64,000 nt of DNA from Chryseobacterium flavum (GCF_003385595.1 NZ_QNUE01000005.1:62001-126000), one strand, 5' to 3'. Shown: positions 16,185-26,021, counted from the first letter of the stretch. The notes: generated by a model from the letters alone, not told the origin. A program made the numbers and translations.

Positions 16185-17984
16185 TTATTTCTTAATTGTC
16201 TTTACAGTAGATTGGGAGCCATCTTTAAAATAAAGGGTCACAAAATACAATCCTGTGTTCAGCATGCTCAGGTTAAGTTCTTTTACAGGACCATCAATAG
16301 TTTTAACTATTCTTCCCGAAGTATCCGCAACAGTTACGGATTTCACCTCTCTCGTATCCGAGATATAAAGCATATCTTTAAATGGATTAGGATGTACAGC
16401 CGTTTTTTTCACTTGTCCATTTACTTCTGAAACGCCTAGCTGAGCATTCTCAACCGTAAAATCATCTACATAGAAATTATAATCATAGCTATCATTTACC
16501 GTTCCTGAAGTACCATAGAAAGCAAATACTGTGTTGGCATTGGTATAACTTGACAGGTTATAAACATATTCAGTAGACGTATTTGAAGGAGTATTATTAG
16601 CATCCCAGGTTTCCAGAATAGTCCATGTAGTTCCTCCGTCAGTGGAAACCATAAAATGAACCAGATCATCACCTCCCATCTGAGAGGTTGCAGTTCCTGA
16701 ATAAGTGGTTACCCCATAATTAAATTTCACCCTGTAACCACCCGCTGAAAGATCAAATGGTACTGTTTTAAACCATCCGGTTCTATTAGCAGAATACAGA
16801 TTCATATGTGCCGAAGGCCCATTGGCTGAAGAGTTTAAGAAATTACGCTGTGACCAGTAAGCAGTTGTTCCCGAAGGCCCCGTGTCCGGAGTTCCACCAG
16901 AAAGATTAGCAGTCCAGCACGTTCCCGGAAAGCTGCTGAAGTTATTGGTATAAGCAGGAACCATAGCTCCGCACAATGTTGTAAACGTTCCGGAGAATGA
17001 CCATGAACTCTGACCTGTAGTAGTGCTGCAATGAGTTCTTACCCAATAATAGTAAGTTGTACTTGCAGATAGGCTGCCAAGGGTATGAGATGTTGCTGTA
17101 ATTCCCGAATAATTAGGTGTAGTACTGTTATCCGGAGCTGTAGAACTCGTACTATAATAGATATCATGACTTACTGCTTGTGTCCCGGCCGGAACGGTCC
17201 ATGAAATGTCAGCAGAATTTGAAGTAACTGTACCGACAGGTAAGAGAGTTGGTGCCACACAATCACTGTAAACATCTGCTGAAAAAGCAAAAACATTGGC
17301 CACTCCTGAAGTGGTGGTCTTGGTAATGGTAACACTCTGAATAGGTTTTGCCTGATTTGCAGGGTCAATAGTTAATAGAGTCTGATATAATCTGGGATTT
17401 GTTGTACTTGACTCTAATACATCAGTTGTTCGGAGAATCCTTCCAATTCCCTGTATTGCAAAATTACTTCCCCCATACCAGTCTGAAATAATTTGTCCGT
17501 TAAATACCTGCGAAGTATTGTCGGTAAAGTTTACTGTTATATTTACAGTAGAATTTCCACTCCCACTGGTAGAAAGCATATACAGCTTAAAGGCTGGTAC
17601 AGGATTTGTGAAAACAATTGTTCCCGTATTACTACCTGCTGTACTACTACTAATTCTTAAAGAATTATTTCCACTCAGGTCTCCCAGCTGAAAGCGTAAC
17701 CCCGGTGTAGATGCTACCACTGAATTAATAGCGCCATTTGACGGCAATCCATAAGTAAGATCGGGGCTTGCTGAAGTCAGTTTGAAATCTCTGGATACAA
17801 AATTATAGGAAACGCCATCAACATCATTGGTCGTTGAAATCATGGAGGAACCTATCCCGTTGGCAATTACATCAGCATTATATCCTGACTGCACAGGCAT
17901 TGTCTGGAAATTCTGTGCCATTATTACTGATGCCGAAAACAGAGCAATAGCAGGAATTGCTCGCGAAAATAAATTTATTATCAT
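16185..17984 (-). CDS. Secreted fibronectin type III protein with T9SS type A sorting domain
   Basis: 599 residues. Signal peptide ending VIMAQ about residue 24. A beta-rich N-terminal part (25-240, unrecognised), one FN3 domain about 241-337 (CVAPTLLPVGT..., ITATSHTLGSLSASTTYYYWV), then a MAM/jelly-roll-like region about 338-510 with W-x-S-Q-R-N-F and F-K-T-V-P-F-D-L-S. The last 75 residues are a T9SS type A sorting domain (V-H-P-N-P-F-K-D, then L-N-T-G-L-Y-F-V-T-L and final T-I-K-K). It is therefore exported by the type IX system to the surface or medium. Probably an adhesin or carbohydrate-interacting protein; no catalytic motif seen. Confidence 0.85.
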   Translation of the reverse strand: MIINLFSRAIPAIALFSASVIMAQNFQTMPVQSGYNADVIANGIGSSMISTTNDVDGVSYNFVSRDFKLTSASPDLTYGLPSNGAINSVVASTPGLRFQLGDLSGNNSLRISSSTAGSNTGTIVFTNPVPAFKLYMLSTSGSGNSTVNITVNFTDNTSQVFNGQIISDWYGGSNFAIQGIGRILRTTDVLESSTTNPRLYQTLLTIDPANQAKPIQSVTITKTTTSGVANVFAFSADVYSDCVAPTLLPVGTVTSNSADISWTVPAGTQAVSHDIYYSTSSTAPDNSTTPNYSGITATSHTLGSLSASTTYYYWVRTHCSTTTGQSSWSFSGTFTTLCGAMVPAYTNNFSSFPGTCWTANLSGGTPDTGPSGTTAYWSQRNFLNSSANGPSAHMNLYSANRTGWFKTVPFDLSAGGYRVKFNYGVTTYSGTATSQMGGDDLVHFMVSTDGGTTWTILETWDANNTPSNTSTEYVYNLSSYTNANTVFAFYGTSGTVNDSYDYNFYVDDFTVENAQLGVSEVNGQVKKTAVHPNPFKDMLYISDTREVKSVTVADTSGRIVKTIDGPVKELNLSMLNTGLYFVTLYFKDGSQSTVKTIKK

Positions 17985-18181
17985 ATTACTTACATTTGAT
18001 CTTAAAATTAGAAAAAATTATAATACAAAAAAGATATTTTTAAATAATATTTAATAATACATCCATTTTAAATTTAAATTCGATATTCTTAAAAAATACT
18101 TTTCAGTCCTAAAACATAAGGACAGCGCACCTGAGATGTGACTTCCTGCTCCTTATTTTTTATTATTGAGAAATTAAATCT

Positions 18182-18189
18182 TATTTTTG
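18182..18189 (+). promoter_or_regulatory. TAnnTTTG -7 box for the aminotransferase gene
   Basis: TATTTTTG, 20 nt before the ATG at 18209. The rest of the gap 17985-18181 shows no other feature. Confidence 0.5.
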
Positions 18190-18208
18190 TCCTACAAATT
18201 TTTAAACA

Positions 18209-19414
18209 ATGCCGAATATTTCAAACAGAGCTCTGCACATGCCGCCATCGCCGGTAAGAAAACTAGTTCCTTTCGCTTTACAGGCAAAGCAAAAAGGAAT
18301 AAAAGTATATCACCTAAATATCGGGCAGCCTGATATTGAAACTCCGGAAACGGCTTTAAATGCTTTAAAAAATATTGATTTAAAAGTATTGGAGTATGCA
18401 CTTTCTGAAGGTAATATAGAATACAGAAAAGCGCTTACCGAATATTATCATTCACTAGGCTTTTCAGATTTAACACCGGATCATTTTATTGTAACCAACG
18501 GAGGCTCTGAAGCACTTAACTTTGCCATTTCCACATTATGTGATGAGGGTGATGAAGTGATTATTCCTGAACCTTATTATGCAAACTATAATGGTTTCAC
18601 CAGTACGTTTGATGTGAATGTAGTAGCAGTTCCTTCTACTATTGATACAGGTTTTGCATTACCTCCGGTAGAAGAATTTGAAAAGAAAATCACCGAAAAA
18701 ACCAGAGCGATCATTATCTGCAATCCCGGTAATCCTACAGGATACCTGTATACCCGTGAAGAATTACAAAAGCTTTCAGAAATTGCTTTAAAATATGATA
18801 TTGTCATCATCTCTGATGAGGTTTACAGAGAGTATGTATATGATGGGAAGCAGCAGATATCCATGCTTGATTTCCCTGAACTAAGCGAAAACTGTATTAT
18901 TATAGATTCAGAATCCAAACGTTACTCTATGTGCGGCGTAAGGATCGGATGTATGGTTACACGTTCTAAAAAAATCCGTAATGCAGCAATGCTTTTTGCA
19001 CAGGCAAGATTGAGCCCGGTTCTGTTAGGACAAATTGCAGCAACAGCGGCACACCAGAATGATGGAGCTTACATCAGATCTGTGAGAGAAGAATACACCC
19101 ATAGAAGAAATGTATTGGTTGATCTTTTAAATGCAATTCCGGGAGTTATTTGCCCTAAACCAAAAGGAGCATTTTACTGTGTTGCCGAGCTTCCAGTAGA
19201 TGATACTGAAAAATTTGCACAATGGTTATTGGAAAAATATTCCCTTAACAACGAAACGATTATGGTAGCTCCTGCAGGAGGATTCTACAGCAATCCTGAG
19301 TTAGGAAAGAAGCAGGTAAGAATTGCCTATGTTTTAAAAGAAGAAGACCTGAAAAGAAGTACGGAAATCCTAAAAGATGCCCTGAAAAAATACAGAGAGG
19401 AATTTAGTCTGTAA
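18209..19414 (+). CDS. Class I PLP-dependent aminotransferase (aspartate aminotransferase-like)
   Basis: 401 residues, fold-type I. Substrate signature N-I-G-Q-P-D-I-E-T-P, the PLP-stacking region, N-P-G-N-P-T-G-Y, S-D-E-V-Y-R-E-Y, and the PLP-lysine Lys237 in SKRYSMCGVRIG; C-terminal Arg in the V-R-I-A-Y-V stretch for substrate carboxylate. Such enzymes transfer amino groups between aspartate or other amino acids and 2-oxoglutarate in the cytoplasm; the exact amino acid is open. First gene of a run with the lipoprotein (6 nt away) and murB. Confidence 0.88.
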   Translation: MPNISNRALHMPPSPVRKLVPFALQAKQKGIKVYHLNIGQPDIETPETALNALKNIDLKVLEYALSEGNIEYRKALTEYYHSLGFSDLTPDHFIVTNGGSEALNFAISTLCDEGDEVIIPEPYYANYNGFTSTFDVNVVAVPSTIDTGFALPPVEEFEKKITEKTRAIIICNPGNPTGYLYTREELQKLSEIALKYDIVIISDEVYREYVYDGKQQISMLDFPELSENCIIIDSESKRYSMCGVRIGCMVTRSKKIRNAAMLFAQARLSPVLLGQIAATAAHQNDGAYIRSVREEYTHRRNVLVDLLNAIPGVICPKPKGAFYCVAELPVDDTEKFAQWLLEKYSLNNETIMVAPAGGFYSNPELGKKQVRIAYVLKEEDLKRSTEILKDALKKYREEFSL

Positions 19415-19420
19415 CTATAT

Positions 19421-19903
19421 ATGATGCCGGCAACAAAAAATATATTTCTGGAATCTTTTTTTTCGATCTTTTTGTTGTCGACATTTTTTTCCTGTGTTAA
19501 AGAAAACAAGCCAACGGGTAACAAAGATCCGTACGAGATCACTTCGATCAGTTTATCAGATATTGGAGGACATTTAGGCAGTTACAGGATTATAAAGGTT
19601 ACCAGAGATTCAATTACTGCTGAGAAAGGCACCACCTCTAATCAGATCCACAAAAAGTGGGCTTCAACCATCAGTCCTGATGCCTGGAGGCAGCTCGCCT
19701 CATCAATTCATATTACAGACCTTGATTATATAAAGAGCTCACCAAGCCGGCAACCTATGGATGGAATTGATGAGACTTTTCAGATCCGCACTCCGAAAAA
19801 ATCACATATTTATGTAAACGCTTATGTGGATACAGTACATTATCAACAGCTCCAGCAGCTTAAAGAACAATTAAACAATATTCTTCCGGAAGAATACAAA
19901 TAA
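19421..19903 (+). CDS. Hypothetical lipoprotein
   Basis: 160 residues. Signal peptide with lipobox F-F-S-C, Cys25. The mature part is a compact alpha/beta-like sequence without a motif I recognise; it contains W-x-R-Q-L-A-S-S-I and an S-P-S-R-Q-P-x-D-G-x-D-E segment. It lies 6 nt after the aminotransferase and 4 nt before murB, so it is co-transcribed with both. An ATG two codons in (19424) could also be the start. Confidence 0.7.
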   Translation: MMPATKNIFLESFFSIFLLSTFFSCVKENKPTGNKDPYEITSISLSDIGGHLGSYRIIKVTRDSITAEKGTTSNQIHKKWASTISPDAWRQLASSIHITDLDYIKSSPSRQPMDGIDETFQIRTPKKSHIYVNAYVDTVHYQQLQQLKEQLNNILPEEYK

Positions 19904-19907
19904 ACCC

Positions 19908-20921
19908 ATGCAAGAAAATTTTTCCTTAAAACCTTATAATACATTTGGTGTTGATGTCAAAGCCAGATATTTTATTGAAGTCCATAATGTTGAAGAGCTG
20001 AAAGATGCATTGGAGTTCTCAGACTCCAATACGCTTCCGCTTCTGTTTTTAGGAGGCGGAAGTAATATTTTACTGACAAAAGATTTCAATGGACTAGCCA
20101 TAAAGCTCAATTTAAAAGGAATTTCTGAAGAGAATATAAATGATAACGAAGTTCTGGTAGCAGCACAGGCTGGTGAAAACTGGCATCATTTCGTTATGTA
20201 TTGTTTGCAAAAAAACTATGGTGGACTAGAAAACCTCTCCTTAATTCCGGGAAACGTAGGAACATCTCCTATGCAAAACATCGGAGCATATGGAACTGAG
20301 ATCAAAGATATTTTTGTAAGCTGTAAAGTATTGGATCTGGCAGATCTTCAACCTAAAATTTTCAATCTCGAGCAATGCAGATTTGGCTATAGGGACTCCG
20401 TTTTCAAACAGGAAGGAAAAGGAAAATATGTAATTCTGGAAGTTACTTTCAGGCTTACCAGAACAAATCACCATATCAAAACAGAATATGGAGCGATCAA
20501 ATCTGAACTTGAAAACCTGGGGATTACAAAACCTACGATCCAGGATGTTTCCCAGGCGGTAATTAATATAAGACAAAGTAAACTACCGGATCCTGAAGAA
20601 ATTGGAAATGCAGGGAGTTTTTTTAAAAACCCGACAATTCCACTGGCTCAGTTTGAGATATTAAAACAAAAATTTGAAAATATTCAGGGTTATCCTAACG
20701 GAAGCATGGTAAAAGTTCCTGCCGGATGGCTGATCGAACAGTGTGGCTGGAAAGGAAAACAGATTGGAAATGTTGCTACACACAAACTACAATCCTTAGT
20801 AATCATTAATGCAACCGGACATGCAACCGGAAAAGAAATTTTTGATTTTTCTACTGAAATTATAAACTCTGTACAAGAAAAGTTCGGTATAGAGCTTGAG
20901 CGGGAAGTAAATATTATATAA
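19908..20921 (+). CDS. murB: UDP-N-acetylenolpyruvoylglucosamine reductase
   Basis: Second step of UDP-MurNAc synthesis, after MurA: NADPH-dependent reduction of enolpyruvyl-UDP-GlcNAc by an FAD enzyme. 337 residues, long form (type I). FAD-binding motif FLGGGSNILL, then P-G-N-V-G-T-S-P-M-Q-N-I-G-A-Y-G, Y-R-D-S-V-F-K, and the catalytic Ser in GNAGSFFKNP, followed by P-A-G-W-L-I-E-Q-C-G-W-K-G. The gene is 4 nt after the lipoprotein stop and is closed by a terminator. Confidence 0.96.
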   Translation: MQENFSLKPYNTFGVDVKARYFIEVHNVEELKDALEFSDSNTLPLLFLGGGSNILLTKDFNGLAIKLNLKGISEENINDNEVLVAAQAGENWHHFVMYCLQKNYGGLENLSLIPGNVGTSPMQNIGAYGTEIKDIFVSCKVLDLADLQPKIFNLEQCRFGYRDSVFKQEGKGKYVILEVTFRLTRTNHHIKTEYGAIKSELENLGITKPTIQDVSQAVINIRQSKLPDPEEIGNAGSFFKNPTIPLAQFEILKQKFENIQGYPNGSMVKVPAGWLIEQCGWKGKQIGNVATHKLQSLVIINATGHATGKEIFDFSTEIINSVQEKFGIELEREVNII

Positions 20922-20924
20922 CAT

Positions 20925-20954
20925 AAGGCTGATTCAAAGTGGATCAGCCTTTTT
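20925..20954 (+). terminator. Terminator after murB
   Basis: Stem AAGGCTGAT / ATCAGCCTT, followed by TTT, directly after the murB stop. Confidence 0.85.
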
Positions 20955-21079
20955 CTTATAACAATTAGTTTTACAAAACAGCTGTATTGACATTATAAAG
21001 TGCAAGAGAGCTTCATTATTCATCTCTCCTTCTTTCAAGTTACCTAAATTCATTATTTTAGCAAAAAAATTAACCCAAT

Positions 21080-21883
21080 ATGAAAATTGCTGTTTTGGGA
21101 GCAGGAAATATGGGACTTTCATTTTCAAAATCATTTCTGAAATACGAACTTATAAAGCCTGAACATCTCCAATTAATAGTCCGCAATCCTTCAAATATCT
21201 CTAAAATATCAGAAGACTTTCCAAAATCCCGGATATCTGTATTTGATGAGATTAAAGAGCTGGATGCTGATCTGATTATTATTGCTGTTAAACCACAGGA
21301 TTTTCAGCGTATTGCCCAAAACATTCCATTCCCGCTGAAAGAAAACCAGATGATCCTATCGATCATGGCTGGGATTAACATTGAAAAAATCCAAACGTCT
21401 TTAAACCATCCGCTGGTTGTACGGGCTATGCCCAATTCTCCTACCCTTTTAGGTATGGGAATTACCGGTTATACTGCGGCAAATGGCATTTCTTTCAGCC
21501 AGCTTATCAATATTGAAAGACTTTTAAACAGTACAGGAAGATCTGTCTATCTTGAAAATGAAGCTCTTTTAGATGGGGTAACAGCACTTTCAGGAAGCGG
21601 GCCCGCCTACTTCTACTATATCATTGATGCTATGATTAAAGCAGGTATTGAAATGGGAATCGAAGAAAACCTGTCTAAACTTTTTGTACAGCAAACCATG
21701 TTGGGAGCATACCATTTGATTAATAATTCTGAAAAAAGCCTTGAAGAGCTGATCAAAGATGTAGCGTCCAAAGGTGGAACAACTGAAGCTGCATTAAAAA
21801 CATTTGAAGAAAACAACTTTAAGGAAATTTTAAAACAAGGGATTCTGAATGCTGAAAAGCGTGCTAAAGAACTAAATCGCTAA
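21080..21883 (+). CDS. proC: Pyrroline-5-carboxylate reductase
   Basis: Last step of proline synthesis: NAD(P)H reduction of pyrroline-5-carboxylate. 267 residues. N-terminal Rossmann motif LGAGNMGLSF (residues 6-15), I-A-V-K-P-Q-D-F, V-V-R-A-M-P-N-S-P, and the C-terminal signature S-G-S-G-P-A-Y-F-Y-Y-I-I-D-A-M with V-A-S-K-G-G-T-T-E-A-A-L. Single gene; its last 20 bases overlap the end of the convergent VanZ-like gene. Confidence 0.95.
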   Translation: MKIAVLGAGNMGLSFSKSFLKYELIKPEHLQLIVRNPSNISKISEDFPKSRISVFDEIKELDADLIIIAVKPQDFQRIAQNIPFPLKENQMILSIMAGINIEKIQTSLNHPLVVRAMPNSPTLLGMGITGYTAANGISFSQLINIERLLNSTGRSVYLENEALLDGVTALSGSGPAYFYYIIDAMIKAGIEMGIEENLSKLFVQQTMLGAYHLINNSEKSLEELIKDVASKGGTTEAALKTFEENNFKEILKQGILNAEKRAKELNR

Positions 21884-22286
21884 ACTTCTTTTCAATCCAC
21901 CGGCTCAGTAACCATCCTACATACACCCCTAAAGTATTCAGGAGAATATCATCAACTTCCAATATTCCCATTCTTGTAAAATACTGGAGCGCTTCTACGG
22001 TAACAATGGAAGAGACAAAAGCGATAAGTAATGTTTTTAAATCCTTAAATCCGGGAAGAATCCATCCCAGGAAACCAAAAGGAATAAACATGATAATATT
22101 CCCAAGAATAACAAAGACAATATACTTCCAAAGGATGGTATTCCTGATGAATTCTACTGTAGATATTACCGGCTTTATTCTTATCATATGGTCTTCATAC
22201 TGAGATCTGCCCATCCCCAGAAACATCAGATAAAGCAAAAACAATGTATAAGGAATAATTACAATTTTGTATACTTTCTTTAACAT
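21864..22286 (-). CDS. VanZ-family membrane protein
   Basis: 140 residues with four hydrophobic segments and the VanZ pattern: I-P-F-G-F-L-G-W in the second loop and T-V-E-A-L-Q-Y-F-T-R-M-G-I-L-E-V-D-D-I-L-L-N-T-L-G (shared with phosphotransbutyrylase-like VanZ proteins). In enterococci VanZ gives low-level teicoplanin resistance; chromosomal members in other phyla have no proven role. The C-terminus runs into the 3' end of proC on the other strand. Confidence 0.8.
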   Translation of the reverse strand: MLKKVYKIVIIPYTLFLLYLMFLGMGRSQYEDHMIRIKPVISTVEFIRNTILWKYIVFVILGNIIMFIPFGFLGWILPGFKDLKTLLIAFVSSIVTVEALQYFTRMGILEVDDILLNTLGVYVGWLLSRWIEKKFSDLVL

Positions 22287-22316
22287 GATGTGCTAAGATA
22301 TTCATTTCAAAAACAT

Positions 22317-22324
22317 TAAATTTG
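22317..22324 (+). promoter_or_regulatory. TAnnTTTG -7 box for lnt
   Basis: TAAATTTG, 18 nt before the lnt ATG. Confidence 0.5.
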
Positions 22325-22341
22325 TATATTAAAATAATTTA

Positions 22342-23976
22342 ATGAAATACGTTCTGCTTACACTTATTTCAGCAATGCTGCTGTCGGTTTCCTGGCCTAC
22401 TTATGGTGTTCCCTTCTTTATATTTTTTGCACTTGTTCCTCTTCTGATGATGGAACATGGAATTTCAAAATTTTCAAATTACAAAAGAAAAGGCTGGATA
22501 ATTTTTGGTCTTTCATATCTATGCTTTGTGATCTGGAATATTGTCACAACAGGATGGTTGTACGGATCTAAAAATCCTGACGGAAGCCACTCCATGATGG
22601 CTGTCCTGTTCCCTGTTCTGGTAAATTCGCTTTTATATTCCCTGGTGTTCCAGTGTTATCATTGGTATAAAAATGCTCAGGGCACCTATTGGGGACTGGG
22701 ATTCTTTATTGCAATCTGGATGAGTTTTGAAAAATTCCATCTGGGATGGGAGCTGACGTGGCCATGGCTGAATCTGGGGAATGTTTTTTCCGAATACCCG
22801 AAACTTATACAATGGTATGATACACTGGGAGCTACCGGTGGGAGCTTCTGGATCTTACTGATCAATGTTCTCTGCTTCTATACCCTCCGGATCTGGGAAG
22901 CCGGAAGAAAAAGAATGGACCTCATAAAGAATTCTTCCATTGTGATTGCTTTAATTGCCATTCCTATGGTTATCTCTGTAATCAAGTACAACAGTTTTGA
23001 TGAAAAATCTTCCGGGCAGGTAAATGTTCTGATGCTGCAGCCTGATCTTGATCCTTATGCCGAAAAATACTCAAAAGATAGTCTGACTATTGAAAATGAT
23101 CTGCTGGCTCTTGCTGAAAATAATTCTAAAGGTAAGATTGATTACTTTATTGCTCCTGAAACTGCAATTCCTGGCAGAGGCTCCATTTCTGAGACCGGTT
23201 TTGAGAAGAGTTTACTGTTAAATAACATCAATGCGTTTCTTATGAAGCACCCCGGAGCTGTTTTTGCAACAGGCATTTCCTCTCATCGTTTTTATTTTGA
23301 CCAGACGATGATGCCAAAAGAAGCATACCAGCTGAATCCCGGAATGTGGATAACAAGTTACAATACAGCTGTTCAGCTTGCTCCGGATCAGAAAATTCAG
23401 GTTTACCATAAAGGGAAACTTGTTCCCGGTGTTGAAATATTCCCTTATATGAATGTTTTAAAACCACTATTAGGTGATGCCATGCTGAACCTGGGCGGCA
23501 CTGTAGCCTCTTTGGGAACAGACAAAGAAAGAGTAGCCTTTTCAAATCCTTATAATAAAGGAAAACTCGCTCCTATTATCTGCTATGAAAGCATTTATGG
23601 GGAATTTGTAACAGATTACGTAAAAAAAGGAGCTAATTTCCTGGGTATTATGACCAATGACTCCTGGTGGGGAGTTACAGAAGGACACAAACAACTCCTA
23701 TCCTACGCCAGGCTGAGGGCCATCGAAACAAGAAGAGAAATTGCGCGCGCAGCCAACAGTGGAATCTCAGCCCATATTGATGCTAAAGGAGAAGTTGTAG
23801 CTGATACTTTTTATGGTGATCAAACCACCCTGTTCGCTACAGTAAATCTGTATGATACCATGACTTTTTATTCAAGAGCAGGAGATCTTCTTTCCAGATT
23901 TTCAATATTTGCTTTAGGATTTTTATTATTTTACTTCCTTATTGAATGGTACAGAAAAAAAGCTAAAAAAGCCTGA
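22342..23976 (+). CDS. lnt: Apolipoprotein N-acyltransferase
   Basis: Adds the third acyl chain to the N-terminal Cys of lipoproteins in the inner membrane. 544 residues. Six or so membrane helices in 1-215, then a nitrilase-like periplasmic domain 225-515 with the catalytic triad Glu273 (APETAIPG), Lys357/359 (YHKGKLVPG) and Cys414 (IICYESIYG), then a final helix about 520-538. This enzyme fits the many lipoproteins in the window. Monocistronic; hairpin terminator 45 nt later. Confidence 0.95.
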   Translation: MKYVLLTLISAMLLSVSWPTYGVPFFIFFALVPLLMMEHGISKFSNYKRKGWIIFGLSYLCFVIWNIVTTGWLYGSKNPDGSHSMMAVLFPVLVNSLLYSLVFQCYHWYKNAQGTYWGLGFFIAIWMSFEKFHLGWELTWPWLNLGNVFSEYPKLIQWYDTLGATGGSFWILLINVLCFYTLRIWEAGRKRMDLIKNSSIVIALIAIPMVISVIKYNSFDEKSSGQVNVLMLQPDLDPYAEKYSKDSLTIENDLLALAENNSKGKIDYFIAPETAIPGRGSISETGFEKSLLLNNINAFLMKHPGAVFATGISSHRFYFDQTMMPKEAYQLNPGMWITSYNTAVQLAPDQKIQVYHKGKLVPGVEIFPYMNVLKPLLGDAMLNLGGTVASLGTDKERVAFSNPYNKGKLAPIICYESIYGEFVTDYVKKGANFLGIMTNDSWWGVTEGHKQLLSYARLRAIETRREIARAANSGISAHIDAKGEVVADTFYGDQTTLFATVNLYDTMTFYSRAGDLLSRFSIFALGFLLFYFLIEWYRKKAKKA

Positions 23977-24020
23977 TATATACAACATTATATGCTGCGG
24001 ATTGCACGTATTCAAAAAAA

Positions 24021-24050
24021 AGAAAAGCCAGCTGGACGTCTGGCTTTTCT
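24021..24050. terminator. Terminator after lnt
   Basis: 11-bp stem AGAAAAGCCAG / CTGGCTTTTCT, loop of 8 nt, between lnt and the convergent FG-GAP gene. Confidence 0.8.
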
Positions 24051-24070
24051 CATCAATAGAATGATTCAAA

Positions 24071-25780
24071 TTACTTAATAGTAAGTTTTTTGATGGTTAC
24101 TTCGTCTTTTATTTTCAGTTTTAGTAAATACACTCCTTTGGGCAAATGTGATACATTAACGGACTGATCATCATTTAAAGTAATGTTCATTTTTTTCCAT
24201 TCCATAGAATACATCTCAGCCTCTGAAACTTTTTCCCCTTTGATATAAACTTTTTCGGAAGCCGGATTAGGATATATTCCCAAGTATTGTGAGTGAGCAA
24301 TATCTTTTGTCCCCAATGTATTATTTTCTGCAGACGAATCAGAATATGTCCTTGATGCGTCAATTGATCTTACACTCCAGTATATATTCTGAACTGACGG
24401 ATCAAGATCCAGAAACCATGAAGGAGTTGTTACAATATATTTAGCAATATCTGATCCCCCGGATACTGATCCCACACTGATTTCGTATCGTAAAGCATTC
24501 ACCGGAGTCTTATCATCTGTTGCGCCACTCCATGCAAAATTATACCTGTTCCCATTTTTTGTCAGGTTAAGACTGGTCGGAGGAGTTGGCTTTAAATTTA
24601 CTCCGGTTGAAGTATTTTTAAAAATCTTTGTCAGAGAAGGCATATTTGGATCAGACCAGTCAAAACCACCCAATAAGACATCAAGCCGGTGATCATTATT
24701 AAAATCAAATAAATGAACAAAACCCGGTCCTCCCAAATGATAAAGACCTGTAAAAACACCTTCTGTAAAATCCTGGCTATCTGTATTATAAAGATATGTT
24801 TTCACAATCGCATTCCCTTCGTTTCCTGAAATAATAAAGTCATAATATCCATCATTATTTATATCGCCTACACTTATTGATGGATCTGAAATATCAGGTA
24901 AATTTAGCTGATGAACCGTGAACATACCAGTTCCGTCATTCATTAAAACAGCAAAATACCCGGTATCATTATCATCTTTTCCTACCACAAGAAGGTCCTG
25001 AAAGCCATCTGCATTAAAGTCAGCAAACTCTATCTTCCCGCTTGCAAGAGGCTCAAAATCCTGGGTATTTGTCAAAATACCGCCTTGGTTTATATAGATT
25101 TTAGAGACAGGAACACCATTAATATCAGATCCGATAACCACAAGATCTAAAAGATGGTCATTATTCAGGTCCAAAACTTTAAAACTTCCGTTCTGTGTCC
25201 CATCAACCCAGTTTTCAGTCATTTCAAAGCCTGTTCCTGTATTCTTATAATAATCCAGAGTATTCCTAAATCCTCCTCCGTGAGAATATTGTGTTCCGTT
25301 AAGCGCATAATCAGATCTGCCATCATGGTTAAAGTCAAAAACTTCAAGAGAACCATAAATCTTTCCGGGAAGGCTGCTTTCTTTTACAAAACCTGACCCC
25401 GTATTTCTGAAACGGTAATGTTTATAATTTACAACGTCAAGATAGCTGAGTCCTGCAGAAATAATATCCTGTAACCCATCATTATTATAATCAATAAATC
25501 TGATATCCCCCAAATGGGTGGATCCCGGTTCAAGACCTGCATACAAAGACATTGCAGACCCGCTATTTTTATATACCTCATTATAGGTTACATCCGCAGT
25601 TCCATCTCCGTCAGAATCTATAGCTCCATTGAATACAATATCCAAAGTCCCGTTATTATCAATATCGGCAATATCAGCTGCAGAATAATAAAAATTATTC
25701 ATCCCCGTCTGAACCTCAGTAAAGTTTTGCGCCACCATACCAACAGGAATCATTGACAATAGAATATAAATTCTCTTCAT
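24071..25780 (-). CDS. Secreted FG-GAP/VCBS-repeat protein with T9SS sorting domain
   Basis: 569 residues from the ATG at 25780; a longer frame to 25891 runs through the promoter and is rejected. Signal peptide 1-17 (ends MVAQ). Residues about 25-395 are repeated FG-GAP/VCBS units of about 50 residues with Ca2+-binding D-x-N-x-D-G-x-x-D motifs (D-I-D-N-N-G-T-L-D, D-F-N-H-D-G-R-S-D, D-I-N-N-D-G-Y-Y-D), expected to fold as a beta-propeller. An FN3-like stretch follows (about 400-485), then the T9SS type A domain (I-Y-P-N-P-A-S-E, L-P-K-G-V-Y-L-L-K-L, final L-T-I-K). Surface or extracellular protein, probably adhesive. Confidence 0.87.
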   Translation of the reverse strand: MKRIYILLSMIPVGMVAQNFTEVQTGMNNFYYSAADIADIDNNGTLDIVFNGAIDSDGDGTADVTYNEVYKNSGSAMSLYAGLEPGSTHLGDIRFIDYNNDGLQDIISAGLSYLDVVNYKHYRFRNTGSGFVKESSLPGKIYGSLEVFDFNHDGRSDYALNGTQYSHGGGFRNTLDYYKNTGTGFEMTENWVDGTQNGSFKVLDLNNDHLLDLVVIGSDINGVPVSKIYINQGGILTNTQDFEPLASGKIEFADFNADGFQDLLVVGKDDNDTGYFAVLMNDGTGMFTVHQLNLPDISDPSISVGDINNDGYYDFIISGNEGNAIVKTYLYNTDSQDFTEGVFTGLYHLGGPGFVHLFDFNNDHRLDVLLGGFDWSDPNMPSLTKIFKNTSTGVNLKPTPPTSLNLTKNGNRYNFAWSGATDDKTPVNALRYEISVGSVSGGSDIAKYIVTTPSWFLDLDPSVQNIYWSVRSIDASRTYSDSSAENNTLGTKDIAHSQYLGIYPNPASEKVYIKGEKVSEAEMYSMEWKKMNITLNDDQSVNVSHLPKGVYLLKLKIKDEVTIKKLTIK

Positions 25781-25807
25781 ATTATTTTTATTTAGATTAA
25801 TTAAAAA

Positions 25808-25815
25808 CAAATATA
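25808..25815 (-). promoter_or_regulatory. TAnnTTTG -7 box for the FG-GAP gene
   Basis: Minus-strand TATATTTG, 28 nt before the ATG at 25780; it excludes the longer upstream start. Confidence 0.55.
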
Positions 25816-25953
25816 AAATAATAAATAATCTAAAGTAAAGAAAGACTGCATGAAATATATCAGTCCTTTTACTGTCGCCATATTCTGGCAATTCGGCTAT
25901 TTTAAAATCAATATTATTAATCAGTAAGTTATTTATAAATATTTTTCAAAAGA

Positions 25954-25985
25954 TTTGTCTATCTAAAAAATTCTTCGTTATTTTG
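25954..25985 (+). promoter_or_regulatory. Promoter of the L28/L33 operon
   Basis: TTTG (25954-25957), 21-bp spacer, TATTTTG (25979-25985; one base short of TAnnTTTG). The rpmB ATG is 37 nt downstream. Confidence 0.5.
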
Positions 25986-26021
25986 CACTCTCAAATATTA
26001 TACAAATAAGAACATCGAGAT

